Positions 50,541-59,701 of a stretch of DNA of 64,000 nucleotides are shown here, piece by piece (within the stretch, counting starts at the first letter, position 1; the number at the start of each line of letters is the position of its first letter). The notes beneath the pieces are model-generated. The model had not been told where the DNA came from. It saw nothing but the letters and a program-made list of their open reading frames with translations, and did no database searches. The translations under genes and the position numbers were made by a program. This DNA comes from JAYPWI01 sp964629575 (GTDB taxonomy: Bacteria; Actinomycetota; Acidimicrobiia; Acidimicrobiales; Poriferisodalaceae). The stretch lies in assembly GCA_964629575.1 (NCBI GenBank), contig CAZVUM010000005.1, forward strand, positions 1 to 64,000, in the 5' to 3' direction.

Positions 50541-51209
50541 ATGGCCGTGAGGGCTGTGGTGCTCGATGTCGGTGGCGTGTTGGTCGAATCCCCGTTCGTG
50601 AGCGCGATCCGTTGGGGGGAGCGCTGGCAGTTGCCGATGGAGGCGTTCGGCGCCATCTTCGGCGAGTACGCGCGGGCGGTCGAGCCGGGTGAAGAACCGC
50701 CGCTGTGGCATGAGGTCGAGTGCGGACGGGTACCGCTCGCCGACTTCGTCGTGCACATGGGTGAGGCGCTGGACCATCTTCTCGGCGCTGATCATCCAGC
50801 GCGCGGGCTGGCCGCCGACGACTTCAATCCGTTTGCGGGCGCAGCCGGCCACCCGCAGGTGGCTCAGCTCGCCCGCGATGCCGCTGCCGCGGGCCTCGGT
50901 ACAGCGATCCTCACCAACAATGTGCGGGAATGGGGGTCCTGGCGCGAGATTGTGCCGCTCGACGCAGTCGATCACGTGGTCGATTCGAGCGAGGTCGGCC
51001 TCCGCAAGCCGGATCCGGCGATCTATGAGCTGACGACCACCCTCCTCGGCGTCGAACCCGGCTCGGTGCTGTTCCTCGACGACCATGATGGCAACCTCGA
51101 CGCTGCCGCCGAGTACGGCTGGAACGTGCAGCTCGTGAGCACAGACGTCGACGCTGCGGTGGAAGCAGCTCGCTCGTTCCTCGAATCGGGGGTCGGCGGA
51201 GGTGGCTGA
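50541..51209 (+). CDS. HAD-superfamily hydrolase
   Basis: 222 residues from the ATG at 50541; the frame upstream to 49977 is antisense to the peptidase. Motif I VVLDVGGVLVES has Gly at the usual second Asp, as in YihX-like HAD phosphatases. Motif II AILTNN, the Lys motif GLRKPDPAIYE and motif IV FLDDHDGNLDAA follow. A haloacid-dehalogenase-like phosphatase of unknown substrate. It overlaps the next gene by 8 bp. Confidence 0.85.
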   Translation: MAVRAVVLDVGGVLVESPFVSAIRWGERWQLPMEAFGAIFGEYARAVEPGEEPPLWHEVECGRVPLADFVVHMGEALDHLLGADHPARGLAADDFNPFAGAAGHPQVAQLARDAAAAGLGTAILTNNVREWGSWREIVPLDAVDHVVDSSEVGLRKPDPAIYELTTTLLGVEPGSVLFLDDHDGNLDAAAEYGWNVQLVSTDVDAAVEAARSFLESGVGGGG

Positions 51210-52362
51210 TCTCGAGCCGACCATCGAACGAGACGTCGAGCGATGGTTCATCCGCCGCGGCTTGCCGCACTTCATCCACAACTACAACGCCTCAGAGGAC
51301 GTATTCACGCGCGCCCTCCCGGTGCTGTCGCTCGTTTTCGTGCTCGAGCTGGTGGTAGCTGCAGACACCGACTGGAGCACCGGCCAGAACGTCGCTGCTC
51401 TCGTCGCGGGCGTCGGGGTGATGGTCGGGGGATTCGTACTCGTCAACCGCATGCGCGGCCGACGGGCCTTGCGGCGCCCCGAGGACGTCGGCATCGTGGA
51501 GCTGTCGACGTTCGTCTTGCTGCCGGCGCTCCTGCCTCTCGTGATCGGTGGCCGGATGCGCGGCGCCCTCCTCACGGTGGGATTCAACATCGTGGTGCTG
51601 GCCGTCGTGGCAGTGGTGCTGTCGTTCGGGTTGGTGCCGATGCTGAGGTGGGCGGCGTCGCACACCCTCGGCGAGCTCGGCGGGCTGCTCCGCCTGATGG
51701 CTCGGTCGCTTCCGCTGGTGCTCGTGTTCTCGATGTTCATCTTCCTCAATGCGGAGTTGTGGCAGGTGGCCGACGACTTCACCGCCGCCTACTTCTGGTG
51801 TGCAATCGGCGTCCTTTCAGGGGCAGGCTCGCTCTTCGTGCTGCTGCGGCTGCCCAAGGAGGTCGATGCGCTCCGGCGATTCTCGAGCTGGCGCGAGGTG
51901 GGCGCGGCCCTGTCCGACTCGCCACTCGAACCCGAGGACGCCGAGGCCCTCGACGGCCGACCAGATCCACCGAAGCTGACCAAACCCGACTGGTTCAACG
52001 TCGGGCTCGTGTGGGTGTTCAGCCAGGGGGTGCAGATCGTTCTGGTCGGGCTCCTCGTGGGGCTCTTCTACCTGGTGTTCGGCGTGTTCACGGTGCGATT
52101 CGAGACGATCGACCAGTGGACCCAGACCAACCCCGATGTGCTCTGGAACATCAACGACCAGCTCATCGTCACATCGGAGCTCATCAGGGTCAGCGGGTTC
52201 ATCGCCGCATTCAGCTCGCTTCAATTCGCGGTGTCGGCGGTCACCGACGACACCTATCGCGACGAGTTCCTCGGCGAGCTCGTCCACGACGTGCGCGAAG
52301 CGTTCGCAGTGCGTGCCCTGTATCTCCGGTTGCTCGACGCCCCCGACACGGCGCCCGACTGA
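51202..52362 (+). CDS. polytopic membrane protein
   Basis: 386 residues from the GTG at 51202, overlapping the HAD gene by 8 bp. Seven or so hydrophobic segments are seen (ALPVLSLVFVLELVVAA, VAALVAGVGVMVGGFVLV, LTVGFNIVVLAVVAVVLSFG, LPLVLVFSMFIFL, VQIVLVGLLVGLFYLVFG and others). A charged cytoplasmic loop lies near residue 240. A family of actinobacterial integral membrane proteins seems likely; no transport or enzymatic motif stands out. Confidence 0.65.
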   Translation: MADLEPTIERDVERWFIRRGLPHFIHNYNASEDVFTRALPVLSLVFVLELVVAADTDWSTGQNVAALVAGVGVMVGGFVLVNRMRGRRALRRPEDVGIVELSTFVLLPALLPLVIGGRMRGALLTVGFNIVVLAVVAVVLSFGLVPMLRWAASHTLGELGGLLRLMARSLPLVLVFSMFIFLNAELWQVADDFTAAYFWCAIGVLSGAGSLFVLLRLPKEVDALRRFSSWREVGAALSDSPLEPEDAEALDGRPDPPKLTKPDWFNVGLVWVFSQGVQIVLVGLLVGLFYLVFGVFTVRFETIDQWTQTNPDVLWNINDQLIVTSELIRVSGFIAAFSSLQFAVSAVTDDTYRDEFLGELVHDVREAFAVRALYLRLLDAPDTAPD

Positions 52363-52379
52363 CCTCTTCGGCTTTGGGA

Positions 52380-52880
52380 TCAGAAGCCGCCGGACCGGTC
52401 GACCACCCGAAGGGGCTCGCCGCCGGCAGCGCGGATCGTGGCTTCGATCGCCTCGATGTCGAGCCCCGAGGCCCGACCGCGCCACTCGTCGATCACGATC
52501 GCGATGTCGGGTTCGCCCGGGCGCAGGATCAATTCGGCGCCGCGGAGCGCCGGCCACTCGGCGACCACAGCAGCCCGGCGACTCGAAGCGATCACGAGGT
52601 GGAGCCCGTTGCGCGTCGAGACCACGGCCTGGCGGGACCTCGAGACGAAGTGGTGCGCGACTGCACCGAACGACAGCACCACCCAGCCGAGACCGACCGT
52701 GGCCGCGAGCACGAATCCGGAGGCGAACACCGAAGCCCGCACGGCCAGGCTGCCGCGCTGCAGGCGCCTGAATGCGTCCGTGGAGATCTCGGCACCTGCG
52801 ATCAGCTCCGCTCCAATCACCTCCGCGGCTCGGGCCGCCTGCCGCCCTGACCCGAGCCCGTTGGTGCCGTCGCTGTTCAC
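52380..52880 (-). CDS. hypothetical membrane-anchored protein
   Basis: 166 residues from the GTG at 52880, which overlaps the amidase stop by four bases (GTGA); the longer frame to 53273 is antisense to the amidase. One hydrophobic segment (ASVFASGFVLAATVGLGWVV) in the middle is followed by a basic and then acidic C-terminus (GEPDIAIVIDEWRGRASGLD). No family recognised. It is the distal gene of the amidase operon. Confidence 0.55.
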   Translation of the reverse strand: MNSDGTNGLGSGRQAARAAEVIGAELIAGAEISTDAFRRLQRGSLAVRASVFASGFVLAATVGLGWVVLSFGAVAHHFVSRSRQAVVSTRNGLHLVIASSRRAAVVAEWPALRGAELILRPGEPDIAIVIDEWRGRASGLDIEAIEATIRAAGGEPLRVVDRSGGF

Positions 52881-54286
52881 GATGCGAGGTCCAGATCGCT
52901 CAGCGGCGCGAAAGCGTCGGCCGCTTCGAGCTGGTGGGCGACGGCGAGAAGCAGGTCCTCGCGAGCCGAGGCGGCCACCAGTTGAACCCCGATGGGTAGG
53001 CCCTCTGCGGACAGACCCATCGGGACCGAGATCGCCGGCTGACCCGAGACGTTGGCCTGGTCGACGAAGCCGATGAGCTCGCGCAGTCGGCCGGGACCTT
53101 CGACGGGATCGGACAGGTGGCCGATGGGTGGCGGCGGAGCTCCCAGGACGGGCGTCAGGAGGAGGTCGCAGGCCGACCAGAAGGAGGCGACCCGGCGAGC
53201 CCAGGCCCGGAGCCACGTCTGGGCAGCGACGTACATCGTGCCGGAGAGGGTCTTGCCGATCTCGGCCGACCACCAGTTGGACTGCTCGACGTCGTCCTCG
53301 GTGAGGGGTCGGCCGATCCGCGCTTCCCAGCTCTCGAGCTCGCGCGCCATCCCCACAGTGCGCATGACGATGGTTTGGTCCGTCACCTCGGGGTCGAACC
53401 AGGCCTCGGGTGCGTGATCCGGAACGACGTCGTGGCCGAGCGTCTCGAGTGCACGGGCGGCGGCGTCGACGGCGTCGCCGCAGTCAGGGTGGCAGCGGCC
53501 TTTCGTGACACCGATTCGCAGCCTGGCGATGTCGGCGCCGAGGAGCTCGCTCCACGGTTGCATCCCGCCGGTCGGAATCGACTCACCCGGCCAGCGACGC
53601 GTGATCACGTCCAGGGCCAGCGCGGAATCGCGCACGGTGCGTGTGAGCATGCCGTCGACGGCGAAGCCGCCCCGGTGCTCTCCCGATCTCGGGCCGGTGC
53701 TGACCCTGCCGCGTGTGACCTTGAGTCCGACGAGGCCGCACGCGCTGGCGGGCACCCGGATGGATCCGCCGCCGTCGTTGCCGTGGGCCAGGGGAACGAC
53801 TCCAGCAGCCACCAGCGCGGCCGAGCCGCCGCTCGAGCCACCAGGGGAGAAGCCGAGGTTCGAGGGGTTCCGCGTTGGTCCGTAGGCGGCAGGCTCGGTG
53901 GTGATGGTGGTGCCGAACTCAGGCGTGTTGGTTCGCCCGATCGACACCGCGCCCGCCTCTGTCAGGCTGCGATAGAGGTAGCTGTCGTGGTCGCCCCGCC
54001 AGTCGATCTCGGCGAGAAAGGCGGCTCCGCGATGATGCGGCTCGCCCGCCTGCTCGCACCCCAGATCCTTCACCGCGATGGGCACTCCCGCCAGCGGGCC
54101 CTCGACGGGCCGTCGAGCCTGATCCAGCGCGGCGTCGAACCGCGGGTGGATGAGCGCGTTGAGGCTGGGGTTCGTGCGCTCACACTCGGTGATGGCGTTT
54201 TCGATCGCTTCGACTGGGGTCAGCTCGCCCGCGCCAAGTCGTGCGATGAGTGCCGTCGCGTCGTCGTGCCTGTTGTTCGCGGTCAC
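52877..54286 (-). CDS. amidase signature family enzyme (copy 2)
   Basis: 469 residues from the GTG at 54286, which overlaps the upstream amidase stop (GTGA). The Ser-cisSer-Lys triad is visible: GVPIAVKDLG (Lys) and SPGGSSGGSAALVAAGVVPLA (both Ser), with NDGGGSIRVPASACGLVGLK. It could hydrolyse amides, nitrile-derived amides or ureido bonds. GatA is unlikely, because gatB/gatC are absent here and there are two amidase copies. It shares the framework NIGRTNTPEFG...ITTEPAAYGPTRNP with copy 1. Confidence 0.85.
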   Translation of the reverse strand: MTANNRHDDATALIARLGAGELTPVEAIENAITECERTNPSLNALIHPRFDAALDQARRPVEGPLAGVPIAVKDLGCEQAGEPHHRGAAFLAEIDWRGDHDSYLYRSLTEAGAVSIGRTNTPEFGTTITTEPAAYGPTRNPSNLGFSPGGSSGGSAALVAAGVVPLAHGNDGGGSIRVPASACGLVGLKVTRGRVSTGPRSGEHRGGFAVDGMLTRTVRDSALALDVITRRWPGESIPTGGMQPWSELLGADIARLRIGVTKGRCHPDCGDAVDAAARALETLGHDVVPDHAPEAWFDPEVTDQTIVMRTVGMARELESWEARIGRPLTEDDVEQSNWWSAEIGKTLSGTMYVAAQTWLRAWARRVASFWSACDLLLTPVLGAPPPPIGHLSDPVEGPGRLRELIGFVDQANVSGQPAISVPMGLSAEGLPIGVQLVAASAREDLLLAVAHQLEAADAFAPLSDLDLAS

Positions 54287-55746
54287 CAGGCCGAGACCGG
54301 GGGGATGCGCCCAGCCCAAGGGACTGCCCGCTCCAACTGTCCGGCGAGCTGCAGGAGCATGTGCTCCGAGGCGGACGCTCCGACGAACTGAACTCCCACC
54401 GGGAGCCCGTCGCTTGTCCAGCGCAGCGGAACCGACATCGCTGGTTGACCGGTGACGTTGAACTGGGGGGTGAAATGCAGGAGCTCGCGCAGCCGGTCTC
54501 GCCCGCGGATCGGATCGCGCAGCTCGCCGATGCGAGGAGGCGGCTCGGTCAAGATCGGGGTGACGAGAACGTCGTGGTCAGCCCACCAGTGCGCCATGCG
54601 CCGTGTGTAGGCCTGAAACCACTCCACGGCGGCGATGTACTCGACGCCCCCGATGCGGCGGCCGAGCTCGACGAATGCTCGAGTGTCGCGTTCGAGCTCG
54701 AGTGCTTGACCGATCGACCGTTCGAGGGCGTCGATCTCGGCGGCGATCGACACCCCGATCACGGTGCGGAAGTTGTCGAAGAACTCATCGTCGAAGAGCT
54801 CGGCAGGGTGCGCTTCGACCACCGTGTGACCGAGCTCCTCCATGGTTCGGCCAGCGGCCTCCACCGCATCTCGGCACTCCGAATGCACAGCGCCCCACGC
54901 CGACGTCGGGCAGATCCCGACCCGTAGCGGGCTCGGCTCGGTCTCTGGAGCTGTCGCGAACGGGCGGGCAGGAGGTGCGGCGCTGTATGGGTCGCCCGGC
55001 CACTCATGGCTGATCCCGTCGAGTACGACAGCCGAGTCGCGTACCGACCGTGAGACCACACCTTCGATCGCGGCGCCGGCCCACGCCTCTCCTGTGGCGG
55101 GCCCGGCCGAGACACGCCCGCGGGTGGGTTTGAGACCGAACAACCCACACTCGCTCGCCGGAACCCGGATGGATCCGCCTCCGTCGTTGGCGTGCGCGAT
55201 CGGCACGATGCCCGCGGCCACGGCTGCGGCCGAACCGCCGGAGGAGCCGCCTGCTGAGTGATCGAGATTCCACGGATTACGCGTCGGGCCGTATGCAGCG
55301 GGTTCGGTCGTGATGGTGAGCCCGAACTCAGGGGTGTTGGTGCGCCCGATGTTCACAAGGCCGAGATTGCGGAACATCGTCGCCAGATGCGTGTCGTGTG
55401 GGGCCCGATAGTCGATGTCGCGCAACGTTGCGTTGCCGTCGTGCAGGGGATCGCCCTCCGTCGAACACATCAGGTCCTTGGTGAGGAACGGGACACCCTC
55501 GAGCGGCGCATCGGTGTCGCCGCCAGACCCCATTGCCGTGGCCTGTGCCCGCGCTCCGTCGACCAAGTGATGAATGATGGCGTTGAGGTCTCCGTTGACC
55601 CGTTGAGCGCGAGCAATCGCCTCGTCGACGAGCTCCGCCGGGGTGGCCTCGCCAGATCGGACGAGCTGGGCCATGGCAACACCGTCGAGTTGGCCATCGA
55701 GCGGGTCAGCAGGCCGGCCATCGGGTCGAACGGGTGGCTCTGGCAT
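54283..55746 (-). CDS. amidase signature family enzyme (copy 1)
   Basis: 487 residues with triad residues in GVPFLTKDLM (Lys) and SAGGSSGGSAAAVAAGIVPIA (Ser, Ser), and NDGGGSIRVPASECGLFGLK. It is a tandem paralogue of the following amidase. The ATG at 55746 has TACGTT 6 nt upstream, a leaderless layout, and is divergent from the SOS-controlled dnaE2 across 61 bp. Confidence 0.87.
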   Translation of the reverse strand: MPEPPVRPDGRPADPLDGQLDGVAMAQLVRSGEATPAELVDEAIARAQRVNGDLNAIIHHLVDGARAQATAMGSGGDTDAPLEGVPFLTKDLMCSTEGDPLHDGNATLRDIDYRAPHDTHLATMFRNLGLVNIGRTNTPEFGLTITTEPAAYGPTRNPWNLDHSAGGSSGGSAAAVAAGIVPIAHANDGGGSIRVPASECGLFGLKPTRGRVSAGPATGEAWAGAAIEGVVSRSVRDSAVVLDGISHEWPGDPYSAAPPARPFATAPETEPSPLRVGICPTSAWGAVHSECRDAVEAAGRTMEELGHTVVEAHPAELFDDEFFDNFRTVIGVSIAAEIDALERSIGQALELERDTRAFVELGRRIGGVEYIAAVEWFQAYTRRMAHWWADHDVLVTPILTEPPPRIGELRDPIRGRDRLRELLHFTPQFNVTGQPAMSVPLRWTSDGLPVGVQFVGASASEHMLLQLAGQLERAVPWAGRIPPVSAW

Positions 55747-55752
55747 GCCAGC

Positions 55753-55758
55753 AACGTA
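55753..55758 (-). promoter_or_regulatory. leaderless-type -10 box of the amidase operon
   Basis: Minus-strand TACGTT lies 6 nt before the ATG at 55746. It is 15 bp from the -35 box of the dnaE2 promoter facing the other way. Confidence 0.45.
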
Positions 55759-55772
55759 CCCGTTGCTCCCCC

Positions 55773-55801
55773 TTGACGTCAGCGAACAGATGTTCGATCA
55801 T
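55773..55801 (+). promoter_or_regulatory. SOS-regulated promoter of dnaE2
   Basis: TTGACG (55773-55778), a 17-bp spacer and GATCAT (55796-55801) make a near-consensus promoter. The LexA box GCGAACAGATGTTCGA (55782-55797) fills the spacer and touches the -10. The dnaE2 ATG follows 6 nt later. Both SOS boxes of this window sit in the same relation to their -10. Confidence 0.85.
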
Positions 55802-55807
55802 CGCGGG

Positions 55808-58800
55808 ATGGGCTTCAACAACCCAGCCATGCCCTGGCCCGAGCTCGAACGTCGTCTGTCGGGAGGGTCGCGTGGTGGCGCAGGCCGGCCGGCGATGGTG
55901 GAGCTCGGGGACGGGGGCGATGCTCCGGCATGGGGGCGGCAACGTTTCGAGTTCGACGCAGGTGGCGTTCGGCGGGTTCCTGGGGAGATGCCGTACTCGG
56001 AGCTGCACAGCCACAGCCACTTCAGCTTTCTCGATGGCGCGTCGAGCCCCGAAGAGTTGGCAACCGAAGCTGCCCGGCTCGGGCTCGAAGCTCTCGCTCT
56101 CACCGATCACGGTGGCTTCTACGGGATCGTGAGGTTTGCCGAAGCAGCTCGGGAGGTGGGCCTGCCCACTGTCTTCGGTGCCGAGCTCACCCTCGATGCA
56201 TGGCAGCCCACGCTCGATGAGGCCGCCGATCCGTCGCGCACGGGCCCGCCCGATCCGGCGGGTCGACACGTCGTTGTTCTCTCCAGAGGGCCGCAGGGCT
56301 ATGCCTCGCTCGGCACCCTGCTCTCCGCAGCGCAGATGGCGGGGGAGAAGGGAGCGCCGCGGCTGTCGACAGCGCAGTTCCTCGATGCTGCAGCTCGCCA
56401 TGCCGATGAGTGGGCGATTCTCACGGGAGGTCGAAAGGGTCTGGTGGCGGGTCCGCTGGTGTCCGATGGCCCCGCTGTGGCCGGGCGCGCTCTCGATCGG
56501 CTGATCGAGGCCGCTGGCCCGCAGAACGTGTTCGTCGAGCTGTGGGACCACGGCGATCCCCTCGATGCGGCGCGCAACGACGGGCTCGCCCAGCTTGCTG
56601 CACATCGCGGCGCTGGGCTGCTGTGTACCAACGGTGTCCATTACGCCACGCCGGCGCGCCGCAGGTTGGCGACGGCGCTCGCCGCAGTGCGGTCGCGCCG
56701 TTCGCTCGACGAGCTCGACGGGTGGCTTCCTGCATCGGGGGCGGCGCATCTCAGATCGGGGGTCGAGCAGGCCAGACGCTTCGCTCGGTACCCCGGTGTG
56801 GTCGAGGCGGCAGCCCAGCTCGGACGGGAGTGCGCGTTCGACCTGTCGCTCGTCGCTCCTCAGCTTCCCCCGTACCCCTGTCCACACGGTCTCGATGAGA
56901 TGGGACACCTCCGCCGGGTGGTCGAGGAGGGCGCTCTCCAGCGCTACGGACCGCGGGGCGCTGAGCGGGTCGTCGGCGGTTGGAAGCAGATCGACCACGA
57001 GCTCGATCTCATCGAAGAGCTGGGCTTTCCGGGGTACTTCCTCGTCGTGTGGGACATCGTGTCGTTCTGTCGCGTCAACGACATCTACTGCCAGGGTCGC
57101 GGCTCGGCTGCCAATTCCGCCGTCTGCTACGCCCTCGGGATCACCAACGCCGATGCCGTGTCGCTCGGCCTGCTCTTCGAGCGATTCCTCTCACCCGAAC
57201 GCGACGGCCCACCGGACATCGACATCGACATCGAGAGCGACCGTCGCGAGGAGGTGATCCAGTACGTCTTCGATCGCTACGGCCGTCGCCACACAGCGCA
57301 AGTGGCCAACGTGATCACCTACCGTTCGCGATCGGCGGTGCGCGACATGGCCAAGGCGCTCGGGTACGCCACCGGCCAGCAAGATGCCTGGTCCAAACAG
57401 CTCGACCGCTACGGCGGGCTGAAAGAGATGCTCGCCACAGCTGTTCTTCTCGAGTCCCAGCCCTCCGATCCCGGCCTGGCCGACACCCGCCCGGCCGAGG
57501 ACAAATCGGGAACGCCCGACTGGCGTGGCCCTTCGACAGAGCCCATCACCGTCGACCACGACATCCCCACCGACGTTCTGGAGCTGGCAGCCGAGGTCGA
57601 ACATTCGCCACGGCATCTCGGGATCCATTCGGGCGGAATGGTGATCTGCGACCGTCCCGTCGTCGAGGTGTGTCCTGTGGAGTGGGCACGAATGGAGAAG
57701 CGGTCGGTGCTCCAGTGGGACAAGGACGACTGTGCTGCCGTTGGCCTGGTGAAGTTCGACCTCCTCGGGCTCGGCATGCTCTCGGCGGTGCACTACGCCG
57801 TCGACCTCATCGCCGAGGCCCATGGCGTCGAGGTCGATCTCGCCGCCCTCCCTCAGGAGGACGCGGTCTACGAGATGCTCTGCAAGGCCGACTCCATCGG
57901 TGTGTTCCAGGTGGAGTCGCGGGCCCAGATGGCCACCCTTCCGCGGCTGCGCCCGCGTTGCTTCTACGACCTGGTCGTCGAGGTGGCGCTCATCCGTCCC
58001 GGTCCCATCCAGGGCGGGTCGGTGCATCCCTACATTCGGCGCCGCAACGGCCAGGATCCCGTCACCTATCTCCACCCCCTTCTCGAGAACTCGCTGGCCA
58101 AGACCCTCGGCATCCCGCTCTTTCAGGAACAGCTGATGCAGATGGCGATCGACGTCGCTGGGTTCACGCCCGCCGAGTCGGATCAGCTCCGCCAAGCGAT
58201 GGGGTCCAAGCGGTCGCGCGAGCGGATGGAACGGCTGCGGCGCCGTCTCTACGAGGGGATGTTCGAGCGCGGTGTCACCCCCGAGGTGGCCGAGGAGATC
58301 TGGGACAAGATGTCGGCGTTCGCCAACTACGGGTTCCCCGAGAGCCACTCGGTGTCGTTCGCCTATCTCGTGTACGCCTCGTCGTGGATCAAGCTGCACT
58401 ACCCGGCGGCGTTCTGCGCATCGCTCATCAACGCGCAACCGATGGGGTTCTATTCACCGCACTCCCTGGCACAGGACGCCCGCCGTCACGGTGTCGTGAT
58501 CCTCACTCCGGACATCAACGCATCGGCGGACACGGCCACCCTCGAACCTCACCGGGACTCTCACGGCGGTGTTGCGGTGCGGATGGGCTTGTCGTCTGTT
58601 CGCAGCGTGGGCGATGAGCTGGCGCTCGCCATCGCCGAGTCCGGTCCCTACGACGACATGGAGCAGCTCGTCCGGCGGGTCGATCTCAACCTCACCAATC
58701 TCGAAGCCCTGGCCACGGCGGGGGCCTTCGACTGTTTCGGGTTGAGTCGTCGCGAAGCGCTCTGGTCTGCGGGCGCCGTTGCCCAGTCGCGCCCCGGGCA

Positions 58801-59272
58801 ACTGCAAGGCATCGTCACCGGATCCGATGCCCCGACGCTTCCCGGTATGTCGCTGCAGGAGGAGGCGGTCGCCGACCTCTGGGCGACGGGCGTGGCCCCC
58901 GACGGCCATCCCACCAAGTTCCTCCGCGACCAGCTCGACGAACTCGACGTCGTGACTGCCGAGGGGCTCCACACCTGTCCTGCAGGCGATGTTCGTGGGG
59001 GAAAGGTGCGCGTGGCGGGTGTGGTGACCCATCGACAACGGCCGGCGACCGCCCAGGGGACGATGTTCATCAACCTCGAGGACGAGACCGGCCTGATCAA
59101 CATCGTCGTGTCGAAGGGCTGCTGGCTGAGGTATCGAGACGCGGCCCGCTCAGCGACCGCGCTTGTCGTCCGTGGTCGCCTCGAACGCCACGAGGGGGTG
59201 GTCAACGTGATCGCCGAGCACATGGAGCCTCTCCACGTCGCAGCTGCGCTCGCGAGTCGGGATTTTCGATGA
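55808..59272 (+). CDS. dnaE2: error-prone DNA polymerase DnaE2
   Basis: C-family polymerase for SOS translesion synthesis with ImuA' and ImuB. The ATG at 55808 is chosen because it lies 6 nt after the LexA-covered -10. The open frame begins at 55643, upstream of the promoter, so earlier starts are excluded. 1154 residues: PHP domain (ELHSHSHFSFLDGASSPEEL, LALTDHGGFYG), the catalytic palm motif PDIDIDIESDR near residue 470, KFDLLGLGMLS, IRPGPIQGG, FPESHSVSFAYLVYASSW, and a C-terminal OB-fold (RVAGVVTHRQRPATAQGTMF). The absence of a long C-terminal tail fits DnaE2 rather than the replicative DnaE1. Confidence 0.95.
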   Translation: MGFNNPAMPWPELERRLSGGSRGGAGRPAMVELGDGGDAPAWGRQRFEFDAGGVRRVPGEMPYSELHSHSHFSFLDGASSPEELATEAARLGLEALALTDHGGFYGIVRFAEAAREVGLPTVFGAELTLDAWQPTLDEAADPSRTGPPDPAGRHVVVLSRGPQGYASLGTLLSAAQMAGEKGAPRLSTAQFLDAAARHADEWAILTGGRKGLVAGPLVSDGPAVAGRALDRLIEAAGPQNVFVELWDHGDPLDAARNDGLAQLAAHRGAGLLCTNGVHYATPARRRLATALAAVRSRRSLDELDGWLPASGAAHLRSGVEQARRFARYPGVVEAAAQLGRECAFDLSLVAPQLPPYPCPHGLDEMGHLRRVVEEGALQRYGPRGAERVVGGWKQIDHELDLIEELGFPGYFLVVWDIVSFCRVNDIYCQGRGSAANSAVCYALGITNADAVSLGLLFERFLSPERDGPPDIDIDIESDRREEVIQYVFDRYGRRHTAQVANVITYRSRSAVRDMAKALGYATGQQDAWSKQLDRYGGLKEMLATAVLLESQPSDPGLADTRPAEDKSGTPDWRGPSTEPITVDHDIPTDVLELAAEVEHSPRHLGIHSGGMVICDRPVVEVCPVEWARMEKRSVLQWDKDDCAAVGLVKFDLLGLGMLSAVHYAVDLIAEAHGVEVDLAALPQEDAVYEMLCKADSIGVFQVESRAQMATLPRLRPRCFYDLVVEVALIRPGPIQGGSVHPYIRRRNGQDPVTYLHPLLENSLAKTLGIPLFQEQLMQMAIDVAGFTPAESDQLRQAMGSKRSRERMERLRRRLYEGMFERGVTPEVAEEIWDKMSAFANYGFPESHSVSFAYLVYASSWIKLHYPAAFCASLINAQPMGFYSPHSLAQDARRHGVVILTPDINASADTATLEPHRDSHGGVAVRMGLSSVRSVGDELALAIAESGPYDDMEQLVRRVDLNLTNLEALATAGAFDCFGLSRREALWSAGAVAQSRPGQLQGIVTGSDAPTLPGMSLQEEAVADLWATGVAPDGHPTKFLRDQLDELDVVTAEGLHTCPAGDVRGGKVRVAGVVTHRQRPATAQGTMFINLEDETGLINIVVSKGCWLRYRDAARSATALVVRGRLERHEGVVNVIAEHMEPLHVAAALASRDFR

Positions 59273-59279
59273 CTTCCAC

Positions 59280-59313
59280 ATTTAGGTTCCAGGAGCGCTC
59301 CTGGAACCTAAAT
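59280..59313. repeat. 34-bp perfect palindrome after dnaE2
   Basis: ATTTAGGTTCCAGGAGC (59280-59296) is followed with no spacer by its exact inverse GCTCCTGGAACCTAAAT (59297-59313). It starts 8 bp after the dnaE2 stop. In RNA the central bases would form a loop over a stem of about 15 bp, so it can act as a terminator. There is no T-tract, and its A/T-rich ends contrast with the surrounding GC-rich DNA. A protein-binding or structural role is possible. Confidence 0.9.
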
Positions 59314-59434
59314 GGAGATCTGTGCCTGTGACCGACACCACACTCGAAATCCGCGGTGCGAGGGAACTGGGGACCCCCCGGCGAGCGTTTCATATGGCAA
59401 CAGCGTCAATCAGGTCTCAGAGAGGACACCCAAC

Positions 59435-59662
59435 ATGACCAGCCCCGACGCCCCCCTTTCTCACGCAGCCATCCGGCGCCTCCGGGGCCGGGCACGCCAT
59501 CTCCGGCGTGAGAGCAACCTCCAGCCATCTCCCGTGGCCCTCGCGTATCGCCGCAGGGCGGCCGAGCTGGAGCTCGAGGCCGAGGTGCTCGACGAGAAGC
59601 TCGTCCGTTACACACCCACTGAGCGGGTGAGCGAGATCGAGTCCGTCGTCGCCGCGGCCTGA
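59435..59662 (+). CDS. small basic helical protein
   Basis: 75 residues from the ATG at 59435 (MTSPDAPLSHAAIRRLRGRA) with a GAGAGGA binding site. The sequence is strongly charged and helical (RRESNLQPSPVALAYRRRAA, AELELEAEVLDEKL), like short actinobacterial DNA- or ribosome-associated proteins. No match recalled. The longer frame from 59312 runs through the palindrome and is rejected. Confidence 0.6.
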   Translation: MTSPDAPLSHAAIRRLRGRARHLRRESNLQPSPVALAYRRRAAELELEAEVLDEKLVRYTPTERVSEIESVVAAA

Positions 59663-59701
59663 GACAGATCACGGGCACGGCAGTGTTGCTGCCGGCGCGG
59701 A

